DNA of 16,233 bases from Candidatus Adiutrix sp. GTDB taxonomy: Bacteria > Desulfobacterota > Desulfarculia > Adiutricales > Adiutricaceae. The position numbers and the translations under genes are program-made. The stretch covers positions 1 to 16,233 of the forward strand of contig JAISRV010000223.1 of NCBI GenBank assembly GCA_031273445.1, read 5' to 3'. Below the pieces are notes generated by a model, which saw only the letters and a list, made by a program, of their open reading frames with translations, made no database searches and was not told where the DNA came from. Positions 1-7,624 of this stretch are shown here, one piece after another (position 1 is the first letter of the stretch; every line of letters begins with the position of its first letter).

Positions 1-795
1 TTGACCTTCATTCCTTTCAGCCAGGTCTACGGCCTGGCCCTGGAACGCAACGAAAAATTCCGCCGCCGCAAAGACGATCTGGCCGAAGGGCGCGGCGATA
101 TAGACATCTGGGAAGGGCATTTTTTCAGCCACCCCTCTTTCACCAGTCTTTTCGAATCAATAGTGCTGGAACTGGCCGGCCGCGGCGACGTCATCATGGT
201 CGGCGCCGCCATCCAGGCCGTTCTGCGCCCCTTCCCGGGCATTGGCCTGGTCTATGTCCACGCGCCCCTGGAAGTGCGGGTAAAACGTTTTATGGATCTC
301 AATCAGATCACTCTGATGGAAGCCAACCAAACCATCAAATGGTGGGATCAACGCCGCCGGGCTCTGTTTGAAATAAGCTCCATTTTTGAAAACACGGCCG
401 GCTTCGACGCCTATGACCTGACCATCAACACCGACCGCGTCTCTATTTCCGCCGCCAGCCGCCTGTTGCAGACCATGTTGCAGGAACTTCCGGCGCCGCC
501 CGACCCCTCCGCCTGGCAGGCCCGCTTGAAAAGGCTGGCCCTGGCCCGGAGGGTGGAATGTTCGGTGCGGGAAGCCGGCGCCGCTCTGGGGCTGGCGCCG
601 CTGGAGGTTCATCCCGACGAAGACGATGAAAAGGCCCTGAAGCTCACCGGCTTTGTGCACAGCGCCGACGACGAGGCCGAAGCCTTGCGGCAGGCGCGAA
701 ATTCAAGCGAAGGCCATGAAATCAAGTCGTATCTGAAGCTGTTGCAGCTGCACGGCGATCTGATGCCGCCGCATTGCTGGAAGGAGGATCAATGA
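1..795 (+). CDS. Cytidylate-kinase-like protein with C-terminal BON-like domain (5' truncated)
   Basis: The frame is open from the first base, so the true start and the nucleotide-binding P-loop probably lie upstream. Visible residues about 55-160 match the cytidylate-kinase-like family: a strand-turn segment (DVIMVGAAIQAVLRPFPG), then VYVHAPLEVRVKRFM, a basic lid-like stretch with WWDQRRR, and YDLTINTDRVS near the end of the fold. The glycine-rich VGRGG seen in many relatives is VGAAI here, so activity is uncertain. Residues about 170-250 look like a degenerate BON domain (KALKLTGFVHSADDEAEAL, then a basic/hydrophobic strand), a fold often tied to membrane or ligand binding. The stop overlaps the next gene's start (ATGA at 792-795), implying translational coupling. 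Family assignment is fairly secure; the substrate and whether it is an active CMP kinase are not. Confidence 0.75.
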   Translation: MTFIPFSQVYGLALERNEKFRRRKDDLAEGRGDIDIWEGHFFSHPSFTSLFESIVLELAGRGDVIMVGAAIQAVLRPFPGIGLVYVHAPLEVRVKRFMDLNQITLMEANQTIKWWDQRRRALFEISSIFENTAGFDAYDLTINTDRVSISAASRLLQTMLQELPAPPDPSAWQARLKRLALARRVECSVREAGAALGLAPLEVHPDEDDEKALKLTGFVHSADDEAEALRQARNSSEGHEIKSYLKLLQLHGDLMPPHCWKEDQ

Positions 796-1637
796 ACCCC
801 GTCATTGACGCCCATGTCCACCTGACGCCGCCTGAAATAGCCGGGAACCGGCCGCGTTTTTTAAACGGCGAAGGCGCCTGGGCCGCCCTGTATCACGACC
901 CCAAAGCCCGCATGGCCTCTACGGGCGAGCTTCTGGCCACGATGGACGAAGAAGGCGTGGACAAAGCCGTGGTCATGGGCTTCCCCTGGTCTAACGAAGA
1001 TACGGCCAGGCGCCACAACGAGTGGCTGCTGAACGAGGCGGCCAGGCTTCCGGAGCGCCTCATCCCTCTGGCCGCTTTTGATGTGCTGGCCCCCTGGGCT
1101 CCGCGCCATGCCGAGGCCATGCTGGACTCAGGCATGGCCGGCTTGGGGGAGCTGGCTCTCTATGACCGCGGTTTCGGCCGGGACGAATTGGACGTTCTGG
1201 CTGACCTGGGCCGTCTGTGCCGCGAGCGAGACAAGTTTTTGATGGTGCACGTCAACGAGCCCATCGGGCACAAATACCCGGGGAAAGCCCCGCTGGAAAT
1301 AAGCCAGATTTATGAGCTGACGCGGCGCTGTCAGGGCGTGCGCCTGCTTTTGGCGCATTTCGGCGGAGGTCTGCCTTTTCTGGCCTCGCTAAAAAAAGAA
1401 GTGAAAGAGGCTCTGGCCCTGGTGCGTTTCGATACGGCGGCCATGCCCTTTCTTTTCGACCCGGCGGCTTTGCCGATGGCTCTGCATATTCTGCCGGCCC
1501 ATTATTTTCTCCTGGGCACCGACTATCCGCTTCTGAAGCCGGCCCGCTACCGCAAATACCTGGAGGCGGCCGGCTTGGATGAAGGCGGCACGGCCCAGAT
1601 CATGGGACTGGCCGCTCGCGATTTTTTAAAAATATGA
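792..1637 (+). CDS. Amidohydrolase-family (Amidohydro_2-like) metal-dependent hydrolase
   Basis: 281-residue TIM-barrel hydrolase of the amidohydrolase 2 type (aminocarboxymuconate-semialdehyde decarboxylase-like group). The N-terminal metal motif is IDAHVH (His8, His10). Likely further ligands are His153 in LMVHVNEP, His189 in LLAHFGGG, and Asp244 in LGTDYPLL. These fit the usual order of strand-end ligands. The start chosen is the ATG at 792, preceded by a strong AAGGAGG at 781-787; an in-frame TTG at 774 lies upstream of that site and is less likely. The gene overlaps its neighbour by 4 bases on each side, so it is in the middle of an operon. The substrate cannot be told from sequence; members act on many C-N, C-O or C-C bonds. 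Confidence 0.88.
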   Translation: MNPVIDAHVHLTPPEIAGNRPRFLNGEGAWAALYHDPKARMASTGELLATMDEEGVDKAVVMGFPWSNEDTARRHNEWLLNEAARLPERLIPLAAFDVLAPWAPRHAEAMLDSGMAGLGELALYDRGFGRDELDVLADLGRLCRERDKFLMVHVNEPIGHKYPGKAPLEISQIYELTRRCQGVRLLLAHFGGGLPFLASLKKEVKEALALVRFDTAAMPFLFDPAALPMALHILPAHYFLLGTDYPLLKPARYRKYLEAAGLDEGGTAQIMGLAARDFLKI

Positions 1638-2581
1638 ATATTGACTCGCCGGACAAGCATACTAAAAATCTCGCCTGGCTCAAGGTCGTCGTTCATCACC
1701 CGCCGTGCGCGGCCGACGCCCTGTCGTCTCTTCTGTTCGCCGAAGGCGCGGCCGGAATATGGGAGGACACGCCGGACGCCCGGGGTCGCCAGGTGACCAA
1801 GGCCGGCTTCGCGCCGTCTGAAGCCGGACGCCTGGCCGGCCTTCTGCCGGCGATGGTCGCCAACCTGGCTGAGGCCTTTGCGGAGCCTGTCGGCGAATTC
1901 GACTTCCATTTGGCGGAGGAGACAGATCAGAACTGGGCCGAAAAATGGAAAGAAGGGCTGGAACCCATCGTCGTGGCCGGGCGCCTGATCATCGCCCCGA
2001 CCTGGAGCCCGACGGCCGACCTGCGCCGAAAATACGGCGATGGGCCTGTTTTGCGGCTGGATCCGGGCCTGGCCTTCGGCAGCGGCCATCACGCCTCCAC
2101 CTTTCTTTGCCTGTACGCGCTGACCGCCCTGGCGCCGGCGGCCCGCCGCATTCTCGACGTCGGCGCCGGCAGCGGCATTCTGTCTTTGGCCGCGGCGGCC
2201 CTGACTGGTGAAGCCGAAATAGTCGGGATCGACAACGACCCTGAAACCATCAGCGTGGCCGCGGCGAATGCGGAGCTGAATCAGTTGGCCGGGCGGCTTG
2301 ATTTCAGCGCCCGCGCCTTGAGCGAGTTAAGGCCGTCTTTTGACCTGATCGCGGCCAACATTACCCTGAACCCGCTTCTGGAGCTGGCCCCGGCCATCAC
2401 TTTTCTGGCCGGGAACCGGGGCCGGCTGATCCTCTCCGGCCTTTTGGAAAGCCAGGCCGGGGAAGCCGTCGCCGTTTATGCGGCGCACGGCTGGGGCTTG
2501 GAACGGCGCTTAAGCCGCGAAGGCTGGGCCGCCCTGATTTTCGTGAAAGGGCGGGGCGCGGCGGCCCGGCGACAGCCGTGA
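1634..2581 (+). CDS. prmA: Ribosomal protein L11 methyltransferase PrmA
   Basis: 315 residues, the normal size for PrmA, which trimethylates ribosomal protein L11 using S-adenosylmethionine. The N-terminal part is the substrate-recognition domain, with DQNWAEKWKEGLEPI, a characteristic PrmA block. It is followed by LDPGLAFGSGHHASTFLCL at about residue 142 (the family's AFGTGxHxTT motif), SAM motif I ILDVGAGSGILSLAA at about 173, acidic motif II IVGIDNDPE, and the NPL-type motif DLIAANITLNPLLEL at about 236. It starts at an ATG overlapping the previous stop (ATGA, 1634-1637) and ends overlapping rsmE. PrmA beside RsmE is a widespread bacterial arrangement, which strengthens both calls. Confidence 0.95.
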   Translation: MNIDSPDKHTKNLAWLKVVVHHPPCAADALSSLLFAEGAAGIWEDTPDARGRQVTKAGFAPSEAGRLAGLLPAMVANLAEAFAEPVGEFDFHLAEETDQNWAEKWKEGLEPIVVAGRLIIAPTWSPTADLRRKYGDGPVLRLDPGLAFGSGHHASTFLCLYALTALAPAARRILDVGAGSGILSLAAAALTGEAEIVGIDNDPETISVAAANAELNQLAGRLDFSARALSELRPSFDLIAANITLNPLLELAPAITFLAGNRGRLILSGLLESQAGEAVAVYAAHGWGLERRLSREGWAALIFVKGRGAAARRQP

Positions 2582-3327
2582 GCCTTCATATGAGCCTTCA
2601 TATGAGAACTATCCGCCTGGCCCTTTCGTCTCTGGCCGTTCCGCCGCGCCCGGGCGAGGAGGTTTCGCTCCCCCGGGATCAGGCGCGTCACGGAGCCTTG
2701 GTGTTGCGGCTGAAAGAAGGCGACCCGCTGGAGCTGACCTCGCCCCTGGGGCTGGCTTCGGCCGTGGTCGCCGCCGTCGCCGTCAAGCCCGGCGGCGCCC
2801 GTCTGAGCGTGCGCCTCACCGGCCCCTGGGTCGGCGAAGCGGCCGCGGCCGGCCCGAAACTGGCCCTGGCCCTGATTCAGAATCAGCGTTTCGACTGGGC
2901 TTTGGAGAAAGCGACGGAATTGGGCGCGGCCCGGCTGTCGCCGCTGATAACGGAGCGCACCAAAGGGAGCGCCGCGGCGCAGGCCGCCGGGCGCCAGGCC
3001 CGCTGGCGGCGTCTGGCGGAAGAAGCCCGCAAGCAGTGCGGCCGCCAGACCCCGCTTGAGGTCACGGCCCCGCTTACCTTGGAGGAATTGATGGCCGGGC
3101 CGGAAGCCGGCCTGTTTTTAAGCCCGGGAGGCCTCGCGGAACTTCCCGCCGGACGGGCCGACTCGCCGCTTTTGGCGGTGGGCCCGGAGGGCGGCTTCAG
3201 CCCCGCCGAGGAAACGGCTCTTCTGGCCGCCGGCTTTCTGCCCTGGCGCCTGGGGCCGATTATTCTGCGGGCGGAAACAGCCGCTCTCGCCGCTCTCGCC
3301 CGCCTCTCCGCGCCGCGGCCAAGCTAA
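2578..3327 (+). CDS. rsmE: 16S rRNA (uracil-1498-N3)-methyltransferase RsmE
   Basis: Up to 249 residues, typical for RsmE, a SPOUT-fold enzyme that methylates U1498 of 16S rRNA. An N-terminal PUA-like part (HGALVLRLKEGDPLELT) precedes the SPOUT domain with LIQNQRFDWALEKATELG, the arginine-rich EEARKQCGRQTPLE, GPEGGFSPAEE at about 202 and LGPIILRAETAALAAL at about 225. These last two form the SAM-binding knot; the family usually reads LGxRILRxETA, and here the first Arg is Ile. Three in-frame starts are stacked by a 12-base tandem duplication: GTG 2578 (overlapping the prmA stop as GTGA), ATG 2590 and ATG 2602. The last gives the start closest to usual family N-termini (MRTIRLAL). It ends the overlapping four-gene chain. 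Confidence 0.93.
   Translation: MSLHMSLHMRTIRLALSSLAVPPRPGEEVSLPRDQARHGALVLRLKEGDPLELTSPLGLASAVVAAVAVKPGGARLSVRLTGPWVGEAAAAGPKLALALIQNQRFDWALEKATELGAARLSPLITERTKGSAAAQAAGRQARWRRLAEEARKQCGRQTPLEVTAPLTLEELMAGPEAGLFLSPGGLAELPAGRADSPLLAVGPEGGFSPAEETALLAAGFLPWRLGPIILRAETAALAALARLSAPRPS
2579..2606 (+). repeat. 12-bp tandem duplication creating stacked start codons
   Basis: The unit TGAGCCTTCATA occurs twice in a row, followed by TGAG. Because it is 12 bases long it keeps the frame and adds MSLH units to the RsmE N-terminus, placing GTG, ATG and ATG starts 12 bases apart across the prmA stop codon. Confidence 0.9.
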
Positions 3328-3368
3328 AAATATGCTTTTATGATTCCGCGGCTAACCTGGGAGAGCTG

Positions 3369-4343
3369 ATGCGTAAAAACAAAAAATCAGGGCGCGCGCT
3401 AATCTTTTATTGTCTGCTTGGGCTGTCGCTGATTTGGCTATGCCAGGCTTGCAAACTGTCGCCCGGGTCCGGCGCCTCGCCGGCCTCTCCCGGCCAGGCC
3501 GAGACGCCGGCGCGACCGGCCGCGGGAGCTCCTTCGGCGCCGGCTCAAACCGGGGAAGACTATTTTAAAGCCGGCCGCTACGCCGAAGCCTACAGGGCTT
3601 TTCTGCCTAGAATACAGGCCGGCGACCTGGCCGCCGTATACTATGTCCTGGTCATTCGCCGCAACGCCTTGGACGGCCGGCCGGCCGACCTGGCCGAACT
3701 GGCGGCTCTGCGGCAGATACTGGCTCTGCGCGCCGAAGTCATGCGCGCGGCCCTCAAAAAAGGCGCCTTGGCGCCTGAAACCGAAGGGGTCTATCGAACC
3801 GCCCTGGCCGAACTGGCCTACTTCGGCCTTGACGATCTGAACGTCTGGCCGCCTCCGCCCCGGCCGGATTCCAAAGAAGTCAGAGCCAGAGTCCGCGCCG
3901 CCCAGGCTCTGGTCGCCCCGGCGGTTTTCGCCAGATTTGCCCCGGCCCTTAATTTCATGGCCCGCCTCGCCTGGGAACCGGTCAACGACCACTCGGTTCA
4001 AGTCTTCGTTTACACCTCCAGGGCCGCCGCCGCCGGCGACCGTATGGCCATGGGCAACCTCGCCTGGCTCTATCGCGACGGCATTGGAACCGGGAAAGAC
4101 GACTTGCGGGCCGCCCACTGGGCCCGCGAAAGCGCCGCCGCCGCGCCGCCGGTGGCGCGCGGCCTCAATGAAGCGGGTTGTGCCTATGAAAGCGGACGCG
4201 GCGTCACCGCGAGCCTGGGCGAGGCCCAAGTCTGGTATGAAAAAAGCGCGGCTCAGGGTCATCCCGCCGGTCAGGCCAACCTTGAGCGCCTGCGGAACGA
4301 CAGCCGGGAGCCGCCGGTTCTGGACAACTTGATCATGTTTTAG
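3369..4343 (+). CDS. Sel1-repeat protein with N-terminal export signal, possible lipoprotein
   Basis: 324 residues. The N-terminus is basic (MRKNKKSGR), followed by a hydrophobic stretch at about 10-24 and Cys28 in LCQACKL. That is a poor but possible lipobox (Cys at -3, Ala at -1). A Pro/Ala/Gly-rich spacer follows (about 30-57), typical of exported proteins. The first helical repeat-like part is about 60-200. At about 219-305 there are two or more Sel1-type repeats, with AMGNLAWLYRDGIGTGKDDL and then AGCAYESGRGVTASLGEA plus WYEKSAAQGHPAGQANL. Sel1 repeats are alpha/alpha solenoids used for protein-protein contacts, often in envelope or secretion proteins. A GGGAGAG sits just before the ATG. 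A 41-base gap separates it from rsmE, so it may share that operon. The partner is unknown. Confidence 0.8.
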   Translation: MRKNKKSGRALIFYCLLGLSLIWLCQACKLSPGSGASPASPGQAETPARPAAGAPSAPAQTGEDYFKAGRYAEAYRAFLPRIQAGDLAAVYYVLVIRRNALDGRPADLAELAALRQILALRAEVMRAALKKGALAPETEGVYRTALAELAYFGLDDLNVWPPPPRPDSKEVRARVRAAQALVAPAVFARFAPALNFMARLAWEPVNDHSVQVFVYTSRAAAAGDRMAMGNLAWLYRDGIGTGKDDLRAAHWARESAAAAPPVARGLNEAGCAYESGRGVTASLGEAQVWYEKSAAQGHPAGQANLERLRNDSREPPVLDNLIMF

Positions 4344-4393
4344 CCTCCTGTTGCAGCTGTGGTTGAAACTGATGTTTAGCGAAACAAAATGAT

Positions 4394-5812
4394 ATGGTTA
4401 ATTGTATGGCTCCCACTGGAAAAGGTCAGCGAAAATCAGTAAAATATAAAGTAATACTAACTATTTTAATTGTTTTATTAATATTATTGGCTTATAGCCA
4501 TTTATCGAATTATAGGGTAAATCAATCGAAAGATCAGGCTTTACGAACGGAAAAAGATTTATACGCGGCAAACAAATATTACTTTTCGATCATTCTGGAT
4601 TTGGATAGTGACGGCGTGGAAACGGCGGGTTTGGAAGCCGGGGTTTACTTTGATCACGACGGCAACCGTTTCGCCGAGAAAATGGGCTGGGTTGGCTCTG
4701 ACGACGCCATCTTGGCGCGGGATCTCAACGGCAATGGGCAGATTGACGACGGCGGCGAGATGTTCGGCAACAACGCCATTTTGGCCAACGGCCAGAAAGC
4801 GGCCAGTGGTTTTGAAGCCCTGGCGGAACTGGATGCCAACGGCGACGGCGTGGTGGATCAGAACGACGAAGGCTTTTCAATTTTAAAATTGTGGCGTGAC
4901 GCCAACGGCAACGGCACGGTGGAAGAAGGCGAACTGCTGACCTTGACCGAGGCCGGGGCGGCGAGTTTGAACGTGGCTTACAGCCGGCGGAATTACACCG
5001 ACGAAAACGGCAATGAGCACCGGCAGGGCGGTTCCTTCACCCGCGAGGACGGCTCCACGGGCCAGATGGCGGACGTCTGGCTCAAAAACGAATTGGCGGA
5101 CAGCCGGTATCTGGACAAAATAGAGGTGAGCGAGGCGATCGCGGCCCTGCCGAAACTGAGAAGCTACGGCCAAGTTGCCGATTTATGGCAGGTCATGGCC
5201 AGAGATGAAGGCGGCGCCCTGCAAACCCTCTTGGAAGAGTTCGCCGACTCCGATCCGCAGACGGCCAAAAACCTGGTCTGGGACATTATCTTCGCCTGGA
5301 CCGGGGTGACGGAACTTGACCCCGGCTCTCGCGGCCCCAACATCGGCGACGCCCGCAAGCTTTACGCCATGGAAAGACTGTGGGGCCAGGATTTCTTGTC
5401 GCTCGACGGTAATGGGGTCTACCACCGCGAACCTCACGCCATAGACAGCGTGGAGCTTAAAAAAGCGTTTGCCGACTGGGAGCAAAAAATATTGTCGTAT
5501 TTGCTGCTCAATAATCAGTATGCCGATCTGTATGCCCTGGTCGTCCGGGGCAGCCGGGCGCGGCAAGCCGGGGCGAGCGAGGCGGAGGCCCTAAGCCCGC
5601 TATTGGAAGCGTTCGGCGATTTATATGCCAGCGGGCTGGAAGCCGACCGCAGCAGAATAAGCGATTTTATGGCCACGCTCAAAGTCTATGACTCCAGAGG
5701 CTTGGCTTGCGTGGAAGCGCTTAAGTCCTATTACATTAAGACAAAACCCGCTGACGAATTTTCCGATTTCGACACGCTGATCCACGGCGGCGGGGACGAC
5801 GTCCCAATGTAA
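4394..5812 (+). CDS. Membrane-anchored calcium-loop protein, derived from an RTX-type protein and lacking the RTX repeats
   Basis: 472 residues. A short basic N-terminus is followed by one membrane segment at about 20-34 (VILTILIVLLILLAY), predicting a single-pass anchor with the rest outside the cytoplasm. Residues about 65-200 match the module found in large RTX/hemolysin-type calcium-binding proteins. It has repeated EF-hand-like loops: LDLDSDGVET, YFDHDGNRF, ARDLNGNGQIDDGGEMFG, LDANGDGVVDQND and RDANGNGTVEEGE. A mostly helical part follows to about 455. The protein ends at DTLIHGGGDDVPM, which looks like the first turn of a GGxGxD RTX repeat, then stops. No RTX array or type I secretion tail follows. 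The first ~180 bases are clearly AT-rich, unlike the GC-rich remainder, which suggests a chimeric 5' end. No good ribosome-binding site precedes ATG 4394 or the alternative ATG 4406. The role is unknown. Confidence 0.75.
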   Translation: MVNCMAPTGKGQRKSVKYKVILTILIVLLILLAYSHLSNYRVNQSKDQALRTEKDLYAANKYYFSIILDLDSDGVETAGLEAGVYFDHDGNRFAEKMGWVGSDDAILARDLNGNGQIDDGGEMFGNNAILANGQKAASGFEALAELDANGDGVVDQNDEGFSILKLWRDANGNGTVEEGELLTLTEAGAASLNVAYSRRNYTDENGNEHRQGGSFTREDGSTGQMADVWLKNELADSRYLDKIEVSEAIAALPKLRSYGQVADLWQVMARDEGGALQTLLEEFADSDPQTAKNLVWDIIFAWTGVTELDPGSRGPNIGDARKLYAMERLWGQDFLSLDGNGVYHREPHAIDSVELKKAFADWEQKILSYLLLNNQYADLYALVVRGSRARQAGASEAEALSPLLEAFGDLYASGLEADRSRISDFMATLKVYDSRGLACVEALKSYYIKTKPADEFSDFDTLIHGGGDDVPM

Positions 5813-6079
5813 AATGTAAGTTGAGGGGTGGTCCAATGACTTATTTTGCGCTTTTTTATAATCCTTTTTTGTAATGCTCTTGCCCTGCTCAAAATTGTCC
5901 TCCTTCGCTTTCAGTTGATTTTCCGTCAGGCTGAACAGCAATGCCCCGCTCTCCCTCAAAAACAGCTTGACAAATGGGGAGCCCCGCATATATATTGTAA
6001 CTAAAGTTAAATCATATTTTCACGGCAAATGCTTGACTGCTTGACGTCTCTTTTTTAGCGGTGTTGGGGCATCAGTGCG
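5813..6079. other. Non-coding spacer after the calcium-loop protein
   Basis: AT-richer than the flanks, with T-runs near 5851-5870. No convincing gene, terminator hairpin or promoter was found. A minus-strand open frame (5989-5621) runs through here but mostly lies antisense to the preceding gene. Confidence 0.5.
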
Positions 6080-6220
6080 AACTGGCAGCCCGCAAAAAAA
6101 TTTCGTGAGGTCAGCGGCGTCAAGCCCCCTTTGAGGGGGCCATGCCTTTACAAGCCGCCGGTTCTGCCGGAGGCATTTGACTTGGCGTCAAATCGTGGCT
6201 AACCCCCGACCTCGCCAGTT
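6080..6220. ncRNA. Cloverleaf-like inverted-repeat element (candidate structured RNA or small repeat element)
   Basis: A nested fold can be read by eye. The outer stem is AACTGGC (6080-6086) with GCCAGTT (6214-6220). It continues as GAGGTC (6107-6112) with GACCTC (6208-6213) after a 20-base bulge. Inside are three consecutive hairpins. GCCCCC 6124-6129 pairs with GGGGGC 6135-6140. GCCGCCGG 6154-6161 pairs with CCGGAGGC 6167-6174 with one G-A mismatch. ATTTGAC 6175-6181 pairs with GTCAAAT 6187-6193. The pieces cover most of the 141 bases. I recognise no known riboswitch, and no run of T follows as in a terminator. It could be a transcribed RNA, a multi-copy intergenic repeat or an end of a mobile element; strand is undetermined. 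Confidence 0.4.
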
Positions 6221-6329
6221 TAACGCGTTTATTTAAGGTATCTGCCTGATGCTGAAAAACACTGCGATTATATATGGTCAGCCTGAATCTCTTCGTCCCT
6301 GCTTCGGGGCCATAGTTGGCACGATTAGT

Positions 6330-6395
<66 letters not shown>

Positions 6396-6589
6396 ACTAA
6401 CTATTTAACTATTTTCCGTTTAAATCTTTTTTTATTCCATTCGCGGTCTGAAGCCCTAAAATTCATATTCCGTCCGTTTTTTGCGGCCCAGCTCGTCGCC
6501 GTCCTGGGCGGAGGCGGTTCTTTTGGCCTTTCGGCTGGTCGGGGTTGGTCGCAGCCAAGCCAAAAACGCGAATTTTTGTCGTCCGGGAT

Positions 6590-6619
6590 TTGCATATTTA
6601 ATCGCTGGCTCTGTATTAT
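6590..6619 (+). promoter_or_regulatory. Candidate sigma-70 promoter for the formate/nitrite channel gene
   Basis: TTGCAT (6590-6595) and TATTAT (6614-6619) are separated by 18 bases, close to the TTGACA/TATAAT consensus, about 55 bases before the ATG. A small GCGC...GCGC hairpin with a T-rich loop (6623-6637) would lie in the leader. This is a sequence match only. Confidence 0.35.
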
Positions 6620-6673
6620 CCGCGCTTTTTTAGCGCATCGCGACATATTATTGATTAAGGAGGTTTCAGGCAC

Positions 6674-7534
6674 ATGAAGAACCTTAAGACATCGGGCGAA
6701 TGTATTTTATCTGTATGCGCCATCGGCCGAGGCAAGCCGGAACTGCCTTTGTCCAGAAATTTGATTACGGCTTTTTTCGGCGGGGCCTATATCGGACTCG
6801 GCGGGCTTCTGGCGATCAAGGTCGCGGCCTCCATGCCCCTGGAATATTGGGGCGGGCTGCAAAAACTCGTTTTCGGCGGCGTCTTCCCGGTAGGCCTTTT
6901 GCTGGTTCTGGTGGCCGGGGCGGATTTGTTCACGGGCAACTGCATGTATATGCCGGCGGCCGTGCTGCATGGAAAAACCGGCTGGCGCGGGCTGATGAGA
7001 GTCTGGATTATTTCATACGGCGGCAACTTCGTCGGCGGACTGGTTGTGGCTTTTTTCCTGGGATATTCGACCGGAGTCATGTTTGACGTCGGCTCGGACG
7101 GCTTCATGCCGCTGGCGGCTTATAGCGTAAAACTCGCCAACGACAAGTGCGCCCTGGCTTTCGAGACCGCCTTTTTGCGCGGGGTCGGGTGCAACTGGCT
7201 GGTTTGCCTGGCTATTTATATGGCCCTGGCCGCTGAGGACGGGGTCTCCAAAGCCATCTTGCTCTGGCCTCCGGTCACCGCCTTCGTGGCCTTGGGCTTT
7301 GAACACAGCATCGCCAATATGACTTTTATTCCCCTGGGCCTTCTGATCGGCTCGTCTGAAATTTATATTAATAGTTCGGCGCAGCTACCGGCGCTTTCCG
7401 CCGATTTATACGGGTTGTTGGTCGCCAACCTTATTCCGGTGACTCTTGGCAACATCGTCGGCGGCGGTTTATTTGTGGGTATGTTCTACTACAAAGCCGC
7501 CGGGCTCAAACCCGACGTTACAGCGGTCGGCTGA
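6674..7534 (+). CDS. Formate/nitrite transporter (FNT) family channel
   Basis: 286 residues, the normal size for FocA/NirC/HSC-type pentameric inner-membrane channels for formate, nitrite or hydrosulfide. Membrane segments recur through the protein. The family hallmarks are present: FFGGAYIGLGGLL in helix 1, AGADLFTGNCMYM (Thr87, at the omega-loop/slit region), YGGNFVGGL, RGVGCNWLVCLAIYMALAA, and ALGFEHSIANM. His211 in this last motif corresponds to the pore histidine (His209 in E. coli FocA). The close is LIPVTLGNIVGGGLFVG. The strong site AAGGAGG (6657-6663) sits 10 bases before the ATG. No formate or nitrite enzymes are next to it, so the substrate cannot be fixed; in an anaerobe formate is a reasonable guess. 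It appears to be transcribed alone. Confidence 0.93.
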   Translation: MKNLKTSGECILSVCAIGRGKPELPLSRNLITAFFGGAYIGLGGLLAIKVAASMPLEYWGGLQKLVFGGVFPVGLLLVLVAGADLFTGNCMYMPAAVLHGKTGWRGLMRVWIISYGGNFVGGLVVAFFLGYSTGVMFDVGSDGFMPLAAYSVKLANDKCALAFETAFLRGVGCNWLVCLAIYMALAAEDGVSKAILLWPPVTAFVALGFEHSIANMTFIPLGLLIGSSEIYINSSAQLPALSADLYGLLVANLIPVTLGNIVGGGLFVGMFYYKAAGLKPDVTAVG

Positions 7535-7624
7535 ACAGGGCTGTCGTCGACAAATAGAAGCTAAATTTTCGTCAAAAATTGTAACTACAACAGCGAGTTC
7601 AACCTTTTTAACCTGGGCGGAGGC
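7535..7624. other. Spacer between the channel gene and the minus-strand gene remnant
   Basis: About 90 bases, AT-richer than both sides. No clear terminator hairpin or promoter was seen. It probably marks the border between chromosomal sequence and the mobile-element region. Confidence 0.4.

Noticed and set aside
3438..4262. 274-residue minus-strand frame
   Set aside because: Antisense to the Sel1-repeat gene and rich in Gly/Arg; no motif and no start signal.
5621..5989. 122-residue minus-strand frame
   Set aside because: Its second half is antisense to the calcium-loop gene, it has no ribosome-binding site and no recognisable domain.
6080..6220. Integron attC site or known riboswitch
   Set aside because: The expected core site sequences of attC and the conserved cores of common riboswitches were not seen, and there is no integrase or reverse transcriptase in the window.
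6623..6637. GCGC...GCGC hairpin as a terminator
   Set aside because: The stem is only four pairs, the T-run is in the loop rather than after the stem, and it lies between a promoter-like pair and a strong ribosome-binding site.
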